From: JBGVMW01 sp045125095
GTDB taxonomy: Bacteria > Bacillota > Clostridia > Lachnospirales > Lachnospiraceae
Assembly: GCA_045125095.1 (NCBI GenBank)
Contig: JBGVMW010000015.1
Span: 1 to 18,622 of the forward strand
Direction: 5' to 3'
DNA: 18,622 bases
Shown: positions 1 to 7,031 of the stretch, piece by piece
Layout of the letters: each line of letters starts with the position of its first letter
Numbering within the stretch: position 1 is the stretch's first letter
The notes under the pieces: model-generated
What the model was told of the DNA's origin: nothing
Seen by the model: the letters and a program-made list of their open reading frames with translations, nothing else
Databases searched by the model: none
Position numbers and translations under genes: made by a program

Positions 1-1623
1 TCCTTTATATTCCATGAGCGAAAGAAACAAACGGTTTCTACAAAAATCATGGGCAAATGACTTTGCAAATATTGTTTTTCCTGCAATCAATGAAGAGCGT
101 TTTTCTGTTCTTTATAGTGACAATGCAGCTACCAGACCCAATACTCCGGTCAATGTCACTGTAGGTGCTCTCCTTATTAAGGAAATGTTTGGACATACCG
201 ATGAAGAGTTCTTGGAAACTTTACTTTTTGATATACGCTATCAGTATGCGCTTCATACAACCGGATGTGATGAGCAGCCAATTAGTGATCGGACTTTCAG
301 TCGTTTTCGCGAGAGGCTTCTTGCATATGAAAGAGAAACAGGTATTGATCTGCTAAAACAGGAAATGTATGCTTTGGCAAAAAAATTTCAGGAGTTTCTT
401 TCTATTTCACCATCCGTTAAACGTATGGATAGTATTATGATTGCTTCATCATGCAAAACCATGTCCAGACTGGAATTGTTTTATTCTTGTGTATCAGCTG
501 TTGTGAAAACTTTTCATCGTCTTGGCGCTGACCATCTTTTGGGGGGTTTTGAACATTATATGGAAGAAGATGATAAAAACGATACCATCTACCGTTGCAA
601 ACCTGAAAATGCAGAACAGCGTTTATTGTCCATAGCTCAGGATGCAGTGCGCCTTTTAGCATATATTGAAGATATGCCGGAGGAGCTTGTTGAATTTCAA
701 AATTTAAAACGTCTTGTATCTGAACAGATTGTCTTAAATGACAATGAAGTGAAACTCGAAACAAGCAAAAACATTTCAACTGACAGTTTGCAGAATCCGT
801 CTGATCCAGATGCATCGTATCGATATAAAGCAGGAAAAAAACACACCGGTTATGTTGGAAATTTTGTTGAAACCATAGATGAACATGGTGCTATCATTAC
901 TCAGTATGATTATCAAAAAAATATTCATGCAGATCATTCCTTCTGTGAAGAAGTTATTGACGAAATGGGTATGCAAGCAAACAAAGTCACTCTGATAGCA
1001 GATGGAGCCTATTCCGGTATGGACAATGTAGCAAAAGCTCAGGAAAATAATATCGAATTAATCACAACCGCATTAACAGGTCCTGCACCAAGCGACATTC
1101 ATAATGGTTTTAAAATTGACAGAGAAAAACACGAAGTTCTTAGCTGCCCTATGGGACATCAACCTGAATATTATAATCATAACGAAAAACGAGATGATTA
1201 TCGTATTATTTTTGCAAAAGAACATTGTGAAAACTGTCCCAACCGTGATAAATGCAAAGCGAAGATACAACAAAAAAATGCTGTTGTAAAAATATCTCAA
1301 AACATGGTAGACAGAGCCAACTATATTAAAAGCATATCCACTGCTGAATACATTGAACTGCAGAAAAAACGCAACGGTGTAGAAGGTATTCCTTCCATAC
1401 TCAGACGCAGATACAATGTAGACAGGATACCAGTGCGCGGTTTTTTGGCCTCGAAGCTTTGGTTTTCATTAAAAATCGGAGCTATCAACATCAACAGGCT
1501 ACTCAAAGCAATAATTGATCAAGTTCATTTTATGAAATTTTCAAAGTTCATAATAAATTTAAACTATATTTTTTCTGTGTTGATAATATATGTTTTTTTA
1601 TCATCACTTTTGACACCCTAACC
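1..1623 (+). mobile_element. IS1182-family insertion sequence, right part
   Basis: The transposase gene runs to a 16-bp right end, TTTTGACACCCTAACC at 1608-1623. This resembles the inverted-repeat end TTTTGACCCCAGTATC of the complete element at 16421-18261. The left end and any target duplication lie outside the window, so the exact right boundary is inferred by comparison only. Confidence 0.7.
2..1621 (+). CDS. IS1182-family transposase, probably 5'-partial
   Basis: DDE transposase that would cut and join the ends of its insertion sequence. Seen: an N-terminal DUF772-like region (SVLYSDNAATRPNTPVN), then the catalytic blocks RMD-S, ADGAYSG and RNGVE, which hold the presumed D, D and E, plus a Cys cluster (CENCPNRDKC) shared with the second transposase in this window. 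An ATG lies at 14, but the frame is open to the window edge and the residues before it align with the other transposase, so the true start probably lies upstream. The C-terminus has an AT-rich hydrophobic tail of about 30 residues not present in the other copy, and the stop codon falls inside the terminal inverted repeat. Identity to the 16542-18140 transposase is only moderate, so the two are different elements. Whether it is active cannot be judged because the left end is missing. Confidence 0.9.
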   Translation, partial: PLYSMSERNKRFLQKSWANDFANIVFPAINEERFSVLYSDNAATRPNTPVNVTVGALLIKEMFGHTDEEFLETLLFDIRYQYALHTTGCDEQPISDRTFSRFRERLLAYERETGIDLLKQEMYALAKKFQEFLSISPSVKRMDSIMIASSCKTMSRLELFYSCVSAVVKTFHRLGADHLLGGFEHYMEEDDKNDTIYRCKPENAEQRLLSIAQDAVRLLAYIEDMPEELVEFQNLKRLVSEQIVLNDNEVKLETSKNISTDSLQNPSDPDASYRYKAGKKHTGYVGNFVETIDEHGAIITQYDYQKNIHADHSFCEEVIDEMGMQANKVTLIADGAYSGMDNVAKAQENNIELITTALTGPAPSDIHNGFKIDREKHEVLSCPMGHQPEYYNHNEKRDDYRIIFAKEHCENCPNRDKCKAKIQQKNAVVKISQNMVDRANYIKSISTAEYIELQKKRNGVEGIPSILRRRYNVDRIPVRGFLASKLWFSLKIGAININRLLKAIIDQVHFMKFSKFIINLNYIFSVLIIYVFLSSLLTP

Positions 1624-1849
1624 ATTAAATTGAACTCCAAAAGATTATAGTGCTAAATCATAAAGACGGGTCTGTACCAATTGCACCTTTCCACATCAGC
1701 CGGAAAACTACGATTTAATCATGCAGATTTTATCAGGGAAAAAATCTAAGAGATATTCGTCTTGATTTTCTTTACCACTACACACTATTCGAATTATTGT
1801 GTACAATTGTTTAAATAAATATTTGACATTCGGGTAGAGTTCTCCTACG

Positions 1850-1892
1850 TTTAGGTTGAATTGCTTGAAAATATTGTCATATTAGGTATAAT
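1850..1892 (+). promoter_or_regulatory. Promoter of first small RNA copy
   Basis: TTGAAA (1865-1870), 16-bp spacer, TATAAT (1887-1892). The box TTTAGGTTGA (1850-1859) sits 5 bp upstream of the -35. The same box at the same distance occurs before the second copy, so it may bind a regulator or act as an upstream element. Predicted start is near 1899. Confidence 0.7.
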
Positions 1893-1898
1893 AAAATT

Positions 1899-2053
1899 AA
1901 CTTATGTATCGAGGGACACATAAGGAGTATAATTAGGGGTTTGTTTTATACGAATATGATTGCCATAGAAGGGAAGGCAGTCATAAGATGAGGGAAAAGG
2001 TATAATCAATAAGGGTATGCAAGAATAGAGGGAATGAGGGACCCTCTATTTTT
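1899..2053 (+). ncRNA. Small RNA copy A with AGGGA-loop hairpins
   Basis: Not matched to a named RNA family. Seen: hairpin 1 pairs CTTATGT (1901-1907) with ACATAAG (1918-1924), loop containing GAGGGA. Hairpin 2 pairs ATGATTGCC (1956-1964) with GGCAGTCAT (1976-1984), loop containing GAAGGGA. A third GAGGGA (1990-1995) is flanked by short ATA/TAT pairing. The terminator hairpin carries further GGGA copies. Copy B keeps these elements with compensating or wobble changes, which argues for a functional RNA rather than a coding gene. No start codon follows the AAGGAG at 1922-1927 at useful spacing. GGA in hairpin loops is the known binding signature of CsrA/RsmA proteins, so a titrating role is a hypothesis. 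Confidence 0.65.
2025..2053 (+). terminator. Intrinsic terminator of small RNA A
   Basis: ATAGAGGG (2025-2032) pairs perfectly with CCCTCTAT (2042-2049), 9-nt loop, followed by a T run to 2053. Confidence 0.8.
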
Positions 2054-2164
2054 GTGCGTATTTTCATGTTTGAATAATTGACTTTTTATCATTGTGGAGG
2101 CGTGGTAATCAAAATAGTGACAAAAGTACTAAAAGCAATTGTTTTTAGGTGGAGTTTATACACA

Positions 2165-2207
2165 TTTAGGTTGAGATGCTTGAAAAAAATGTCACATTAG
2201 GTATAAT
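2165..2207 (+). promoter_or_regulatory. Promoter of second small RNA copy
   Basis: TTGAAA (2180-2185), 16-bp spacer, TATAAT (2202-2207), with TTTAGGTTGA (2165-2174) 5 bp upstream, the same geometry as the promoter of copy A. Predicted start is near 2214. Confidence 0.7.
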
Positions 2208-2213
2208 AAAATC

Positions 2214-2364
2214 AACTTATGTAGGAAGGGAAACGCATAAGGAGTGTAAATAGGGGTTTGTTTATGTAGCATGGTTGCATGGAAGGGATGCAGTCATGTA
2301 GATGAGGGAAACGTACAATTGATAAGGGTATGCAGAAATAGAGGGAATGAGGGCCCTCTATTTT
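2214..2364 (+). ncRNA. Small RNA copy B with AGGGA-loop hairpins
   Basis: Diverged tandem copy of the RNA at 1899-2053, offset by 315 bp. Hairpin 1 pairs CTTATGT (2216-2222) with GCATAAG (2235-2241), one G-U pair replacing the A-U of copy A, loop containing AAGGGA. Hairpin 2 pairs ATGGTTGCA (2271-2279) with TGCAGTCAT (2289-2297); its loop-closing pair is A-U where copy A has C-G, a true covariation. Loop 2 contains GAAGGGA. GAGGGA recurs at 2304-2309 between GTA and TAC. The stretches AGGGGTTTGTTTAT and ATAAGGGTATGC are nearly unchanged between copies. Family unknown. Confidence 0.65.
2338..2364 (+). terminator. Intrinsic terminator of small RNA B
   Basis: ATAGAGGG (2338-2345) pairs perfectly with CCCTCTAT (2354-2361), 8-nt loop, followed by TTTT. 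Same stem as the terminator of copy A. Confidence 0.75.
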
Positions 2365-2518
2365 GCTGTATAGAAACCTTCTGGTAGACATATTGTATCA
2401 TATGACAGAAGAAAGTGGAAACTATGAGGAGGACTTCATATTGTTAAAAGAGTAATGAAAATATGAACAGGTAGAATAGCAGAGTATTGCAACAGAGAGT
2501 AGAATTGCTATTTAGATA

Positions 2519-2552
2519 TTGACAAAAGCATAGACGAGTGCTAGTATAACAC
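2519..2552 (+). promoter_or_regulatory. tetR-type promoter with overlapping operator
   Basis: TTGACA (2519-2524), 17-bp spacer, TAGTAT (2542-2547). The imperfect palindrome GTGCTAGTATAACAC (2538-2552, matching as GTGnTAnnnTAnCAC) covers the -10. A palindrome here is the usual place for a TetR-family repressor to control its own gene; that it is bound by this protein is inferred. Confidence 0.6.
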
Positions 2553-2578
2553 TGTTATATTTATTTGGAGGTGTATAT

Positions 2579-3199
2579 TTGCCGAAGACAGACAAAGAAA
2601 CATTGAATAAAATACATGAAGCAGCAGAAAAGGAATTTCTGGAAAAGGGCTTTCAGGATGCATCTCTCCGCAATATTGTAAAAACGGTTGGTGTTACCAC
2701 CGGTGCTTTTTACGGATATTATAAGAGCAAGGAAGAACTATTTGAGGCACTGGTAGGTCCGGTGGCGGAGTATTTCTTGAATCGGTTCAATGAGATGGTT
2801 CAAGAATTCAATACCCTGTCTGTAGAAGAACAAAAGAAGCAAATGGAAAACTATAGTAATAATTATACAGCGGAGGGAATTGAATTTGCATATAATCATT
2901 TAAACTGTATGAAGCTTTTGCTTACTGCATCCGGTGGAACAAAGTACGAAAATTTTGTACATGAAATCGTTGAGCTGGAGATTGAAAGCACGCATCGGTT
3001 TATGGAATGCATGGAAAAAGCGGGGAAGCCGCAAATTAAGATTAATCCTTATTTCGAGCATACAATTACAAGTGGAATGTATAACTCAATGTTTGAACTT
3101 GTTATACATGATGTTCCATATGAAGAAGCGCTGGAATGTGCGAAGGAAATTTGTAAGTTTTATCAGGCGGGATGGTCTGCCTGTATGGGGTTGGAATAA
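2579..3199 (+). CDS. TetR/AcrR-family transcriptional regulator
   Basis: DNA-binding regulator of 206 residues, the usual size of the family. The N-terminal helix-turn-helix is clear: EKEFLEKGFQDASLRNIV, then KTVGVTTGAFYGYYKSKEELF (about residues 17-55). The rest is the variable ligand-binding domain, which does not reveal the ligand. The start is TTG at 2579, preceded by GGAGGTG at 2567-2573; no ATG fits better. It lies 60 bp upstream of two ABC transporter genes and the feo genes on the same strand, so it probably controls them and itself, through the palindrome over its own -10. The stop codon lies inside a terminator-like hairpin. Iron or siderophore sensing would suit the context but is not shown by the sequence. 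Confidence 0.9.
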   Translation: MPKTDKETLNKIHEAAEKEFLEKGFQDASLRNIVKTVGVTTGAFYGYYKSKEELFEALVGPVAEYFLNRFNEMVQEFNTLSVEEQKKQMENYSNNYTAEGIEFAYNHLNCMKLLLTASGGTKYENFVHEIVELEIESTHRFMECMEKAGKPQIKINPYFEHTITSGMYNSMFELVIHDVPYEEALECAKEICKFYQAGWSACMGLE

Positions 3200-3213
3200 C
3201 CCCATATATTTTT
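3184..3213 (+). terminator. Terminator/attenuator over the tetR stop codon
   Basis: TATGGGGTT (3184-3192) pairs perfectly with AACCCCATA (3198-3206), 5-nt loop, followed by TATTTTT. The TAA stop (3197-3199) is inside the hairpin, so a ribosome finishing the regulator would disrupt it. It may separate or attenuate transcription into the ABC/feo genes. Confidence 0.65.
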
Positions 3214-3220
3214 AAATGCA

Positions 3221-3238
3221 AGTTAGCTAAAACTAACT
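3221..3238. promoter_or_regulatory. Inverted repeat before ABC/feo operon
   Basis: AGTTAG (3221-3226) and CTAACT (3233-3238) form an inverted repeat just upstream of the AGGAGG ribosome site of the first ABC gene. The GTTAG/CTAAC half-sites recall DtxR/IdeR iron boxes, but the 6-bp gap differs from that consensus, so an iron-regulator site is only a possibility. Confidence 0.4.
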
Positions 3239-3259
3239 ATTATTAGGAGGAGAAATATA

Positions 3260-5026
3260 ATGAAAAAAACAAAGAAAAAATCCACAATACAGTGGATTGC
3301 AGAGTTTGCAGGCACGCATAAAAGTAAATATGTTGCCAGTGTTATTACAGCGACCTGTGGGGTACTTTGTGGATTGGTTCCATATGTGATTGTGGCACAG
3401 ATTATAAAAGAATTGGTAAACGGAAATCGGAATTGGCACGATTATGTTGCATCTTTTGTGGTGCTGGCTTTTTTATGGCTGTTTAGGGTGGTATTTCATG
3501 GAATATCAACCAGCTTTTCTCATAGTGCAACCTTTACTGTGCTTGGAAATATCAGAAAAATGACCTGTGATAAGTTGTCTAAACTGCCACTTGGTTATGT
3601 TCTTGATACACCATCCGGTTCTCTTAAGAATATTATTGTAGAGCGAATCGATAGTATGGAAACTACTATGGCCCATGTGGTTCCGGAGTTTACTTCTAAT
3701 TTGCTGGGTACGCTTGGCGTGGCAATCTACATATTTACAATCGACTGGCGTATGGGGCTTGCATCTTTTGCAACATTAATACTTGGATTAATGGCTTATA
3801 TGGGAATGATGATTGACTATCAGACCGATTATCAAAATACCATTGATAAAACTAAGATTCTCAATGATACTGCGGTGGAGTATATCAATGGAATCGAGGT
3901 AATTAAGGCGTTTGGTAAGGCGAAATCGTCTTATGAACGATTTGTGGTTGCTGCAAGGGAAGGTTCTGAGTGTTATGTGGAATGGATGCGAAAATGTAAT
4001 GTGTTTTTTAGTATCGCCATGGTGCTCGCGCCTGCGACTATGTTATCCGTTCTGCCTATTGGAGGACTTCTTTTTATGAAGGGTTCTCTTAGTGCGGAAG
4101 ACTTCATTATGGTAATTGTGTTGGCAGTTGGAGCTATTACACCGATTATTACCTGTATGTCCTATTCTGATGATTTGGCACAGATAGGCACTATTATGGG
4201 TGAAGTTGTCGGTATCATGGAAGCGAAGGAACTGGTTCGTCCGGAAAACATGAAAGATGATCCGACAAATCATACAATTGCATTAAATGGAGTTAAGTTT
4301 GGATATAAAGATAAAGAGGTACTTCATGGCATTGATTTGCAATTTAAGGAAGGTACGGTAAATGCATTGGTAGGACCGTCAGGAAGTGGCAAGTCAACGA
4401 TTGCGAAGTTAGTAGCAGCGCTTTGGGATGTGGATGAAGGGAGTATTTCCATTGGTGGCGTAAATATTAAGGATATGCCGATGGATTTTTATAACGAAAA
4501 GGTGGCTTATGTGTCTCAGGACAATTATCTGTTTGATATACCTATTATGGAAAACATCCGTATGGGTAAAGCAGGAGCATCGGATGAAGAAGTGATAGCT
4601 GCGGCAAAAAACAGTGGATGTCACGAGTTTATCATGGCACTTGAAAAAGGATATGACACCGTAGCCGGTGGTGCAGGAGGCCATTTGTCCGGTGGAGAAA
4701 GACAACGAATTGCCATAGCAAGAGCAATGTTAAAGGATGCACCGATTGTGATTCTGGATGAAGCGACAGCTTATACGGATCCGGAAAACGAGGCAGTTAT
4801 TCAATCAGCAGTTGCGAGTCTGGTGCAGGGAAAGACCTTGATTGTGATTGCTCACAGACTTTCTACTATTGCTGACAGTGACCAGATTGTAGTGGTTGAG
4901 AACGGAAACATCAATTCTAAGGGAACCCATGAAGAACTTTTGGCTATGAATGGACTTTATAAGGAAATGTGGCAGGCTCACATGTCTGTAAAGGATGTAG
5001 TGACAGGAGGTGCGGCAAATGTTTAA
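3260..5026 (+). CDS. ABC transporter half-subunit 1, YbtPQ/IrtAB-like
   Basis: Fused membrane and ATPase protein of 588 residues, the normal size for a half-transporter. About residues 15-300 form the six-helix membrane domain. The ATPase domain has Walker A GPSGSGKST (372-380), Q-loop in YVSQDN, signature LSGGE (476-480), Walker B ILDEAT (Asp500, Glu501) and H-loop His532. The D-loop ATAYTDPENE resembles the ATAFADPENE-type motif I associate with siderophore transporters YbtP/YbtQ and IrtA/IrtB. These have an exporter fold but import ferric siderophores. The start ATG has AGGAGGAG 9 bp upstream. The next gene, a second half-transporter, overlaps its end, so the two probably form a heterodimer. 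Iron-siderophore import fits the feo genes that follow; drug or peptide export cannot be excluded. Confidence 0.88.
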   Translation: MKKTKKKSTIQWIAEFAGTHKSKYVASVITATCGVLCGLVPYVIVAQIIKELVNGNRNWHDYVASFVVLAFLWLFRVVFHGISTSFSHSATFTVLGNIRKMTCDKLSKLPLGYVLDTPSGSLKNIIVERIDSMETTMAHVVPEFTSNLLGTLGVAIYIFTIDWRMGLASFATLILGLMAYMGMMIDYQTDYQNTIDKTKILNDTAVEYINGIEVIKAFGKAKSSYERFVVAAREGSECYVEWMRKCNVFFSIAMVLAPATMLSVLPIGGLLFMKGSLSAEDFIMVIVLAVGAITPIITCMSYSDDLAQIGTIMGEVVGIMEAKELVRPENMKDDPTNHTIALNGVKFGYKDKEVLHGIDLQFKEGTVNALVGPSGSGKSTIAKLVAALWDVDEGSISIGGVNIKDMPMDFYNEKVAYVSQDNYLFDIPIMENIRMGKAGASDEEVIAAAKNSGCHEFIMALEKGYDTVAGGAGGHLSGGERQRIAIARAMLKDAPIVILDEATAYTDPENEAVIQSAVASLVQGKTLIVIAHRLSTIADSDQIVVVENGNINSKGTHEELLAMNGLYKEMWQAHMSVKDVVTGGAANV

Positions 5027-6764
5027 GGTATTAAAGAACTTTTTTGATTTTTGTGGAGGAGAAAATAAGAGAAAATTTTATATGTCCTTGGTGCTTGGAC
5101 TCCTACTGGCTATCTTTGAAGCACTTCGTGTGCCGGCCATATATGTTATGGTAGATGCGGTACTAAAAAATCAGGTAACAGGTCAGACAGTGCTGATCTG
5201 CTTGGGAGTTATGGTATTCAGCGTATTTGCTGCCAGTTTGGTAAGGTATCGTGTGACCATGCTTCAGTGCGAGGGTGGTTACAGAACCTGTTCTACTAAG
5301 AGAATTGAGATTGCAGAGCATTTAAGATACTTGCCGATGGGGTATTTTAACCAGAACAGCTTAGGTGCTATTACTTCTGTTACTACCAATCGAATGGAAC
5401 AGCTGGCAAATGTAGCTACGAGAGTGGTTATGATGACGACACAGGGAATCTTAAATACCATCATGATTACTTTTATGATTTGTGTTTTCGATTTAAGAAT
5501 CGGTGCAATGGCTACAGTGGGAGTTATCTTATTTTTCGCGGCAAACTCATTTTTGCAGAAAGCATCCGCAAAGCTTGCACCAATAAAGCAGGCGTCAGAT
5601 GTGGCGTTGGTAGAGCAGGTAATCGAATACATACAGGGAATTTCGGAGGTTAAGTCATATAATCTCACAGGCAAATATAGTAAGCGTTTAAATCATGCAA
5701 TAAAGGATAATGCAAAGGTAAATACAGGAATGGAGTTTAAGATGATTCCCTTTATTACCATGCAGAGCTTTATTGCAAAGCTGATGGGTGTTGCGATGTG
5801 TGCAATGTCGATTTATTTTACGATACAGGATTCCATGAAGTTGTCTGAATGTATCGTGATGCTGATTAGCTCTTTTATCATGTATGCCAGTCTGGATAAT
5901 GCAGGAATGTTTTCTTCGCTTTTGCGTGTTGTTGACTACATCGTAAACGAGACAAGAAAAATATTTGCTTTAAAACCAATGGATATCGATGGTAAGGATA
6001 TGAAGCCGGAAAGTTTTGATATTGATGTGGAAAATGTGACTTTCTCTTACGAGGAAAAGACCATCATAGATAATGTAAGTGTACACATTCCGGCTAAGAC
6101 AACTACAGCTATTGTGGGACCAAGTGGTGGCGGAAAGACTACACTTTGTCATCTGATTGCAAGATTCTGGGATGTGGATAAGGGAGAAATAAAACTTGGC
6201 GGTAAGAATGTAAAGGAATACAGTATGGATTCTTTAATGAAGAATTTCAGCTTTGTGTTCCAGAATGTGTATCTGTTCCAGGATACCATTGCAAACAATA
6301 TTCGCTTTGGTCAGCCGGAGGCTTCCATGGAGCAGGTGATTGATGCTGCAAAAAAAGCTTGTTGTCACGATTTCATCATGCAATTGCCAAATGGATATGA
6401 AACTGTAATCGGCGAGGGCGGAGCAAGTTTGTCCGGTGGTGAGAAGCAGAGAATTTCTATTGCAAGAGCCATTATGAAAGATGCCCCGATTATAATTTTG
6501 GACGAGGCGACTGCGAATGTGGATCCTGAGAACGAAAAAGATTTGGTAGAAGCGATAGATGCCCTTACAAAAGAAAAGACCATTCTTATGATTGCACATA
6601 GATTAAAGACCGTTAGAAATGCAGATCAGATATTGGTGGTAGATAAGGGACAGATTGTGCAGCAGGGAACTCACGATGAGTTGATGCACAAAGACGGAAT
6701 CTATAAGAGATTTGTAAATGCAAGAGAGATTGCAGGAAGCTGGAAATTGGGAGTGTGTAAATAA
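5019..6764 (+). CDS. ABC transporter half-subunit 2, YbtPQ/IrtAB-like
   Basis: Second fused membrane/ATPase protein, 581 residues, partner of the preceding one. The membrane domain covers about residues 1-310. The ATPase domain has Walker A GPSGGGKTT (367-375), signature LSGGE (471-475), Walker B ILDEAT (Asp495, Glu496) and H-loop IAHRLKT. Both ATP sites of the pair appear intact, unlike many heterodimeric exporters with one degenerate site. The D-loop ATANVDPENE again ends in DPENE. I chose ATG 5019 because AGGAGG at 5005-5010 lies 8 bp upstream; a GTG at 5010 in the same frame overlaps that site. The gene overlaps the stop of the upstream gene by 8 bp, pointing to coupled translation. Substrate unknown; ferric siderophore inferred from the feo neighbours. 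Confidence 0.88.
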   Translation: MFKVLKNFFDFCGGENKRKFYMSLVLGLLLAIFEALRVPAIYVMVDAVLKNQVTGQTVLICLGVMVFSVFAASLVRYRVTMLQCEGGYRTCSTKRIEIAEHLRYLPMGYFNQNSLGAITSVTTNRMEQLANVATRVVMMTTQGILNTIMITFMICVFDLRIGAMATVGVILFFAANSFLQKASAKLAPIKQASDVALVEQVIEYIQGISEVKSYNLTGKYSKRLNHAIKDNAKVNTGMEFKMIPFITMQSFIAKLMGVAMCAMSIYFTIQDSMKLSECIVMLISSFIMYASLDNAGMFSSLLRVVDYIVNETRKIFALKPMDIDGKDMKPESFDIDVENVTFSYEEKTIIDNVSVHIPAKTTTAIVGPSGGGKTTLCHLIARFWDVDKGEIKLGGKNVKEYSMDSLMKNFSFVFQNVYLFQDTIANNIRFGQPEASMEQVIDAAKKACCHDFIMQLPNGYETVIGEGGASLSGGEKQRISIARAIMKDAPIIILDEATANVDPENEKDLVEAIDALTKEKTILMIAHRLKTVRNADQILVVDKGQIVQQGTHDELMHKDGIYKRFVNAREIAGSWKLGVCK

Positions 6765-6806
6765 GTGAAGGGTCTGAATAAAAATTATAGAAACGAGGAA
6801 GGACTT

Positions 6807-7031
6807 ATGAAGAATCTAACAGAGCTTTCGCAGGGGCAGAAAGCAAAAATTGTTGCCATCAATGGCGACAAACGTTATCTGACAAGGGTAACATCCATTG
6901 GACTTAGTATTGGGTGTGAAGTAGAGATGCTACAGAATGTAAAGCCCGGTCCAATATTGGTTTATGGCAGGGATACTATGATTGCCTTAAACAGAATGGA
7001 AAGTACACAGATTATGGTGGAGGTGATATAA
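6807..7031 (+). CDS. feoA: Ferrous iron transport protein FeoA
   Basis: Small cytoplasmic SH3-like protein of 74 residues that assists FeoB in Fe(II) uptake. The sequence has the FeoA pattern: LSQGQKAKIVAINGD near the N-terminus, then RVTSIGLSIGCEVEML and the ending ALNRMESTQIMVEVI. ATG 6807 is preferred because AGGAAGGA lies just upstream and it gives the normal FeoA length; a longer GTG reading from 6765 adds 14 residues without a clear ribosome site. It lies 42 bp after the second ABC gene, and its stop codon directly abuts the FeoB start, typical of a shared mRNA. Confidence 0.93.
   Translation: MKNLTELSQGQKAKIVAINGDKRYLTRVTSIGLSIGCEVEMLQNVKPGPILVYGRDTMIALNRMESTQIMVEVI

Larger units (their letters stand above)
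1850..2364 (+). repeat. Tandem duplication of ~215-bp sRNA units
   Basis: Two units, 1850-2053 and 2165-2364, align over their full length from the TTTAGGTTGA box to the terminator, with scattered substitutions and small indels. The rest of 1624-2578 (1624-1849, 2054-2164, 2365-2515) shows no gene or other strong signal. Confidence 0.8.
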
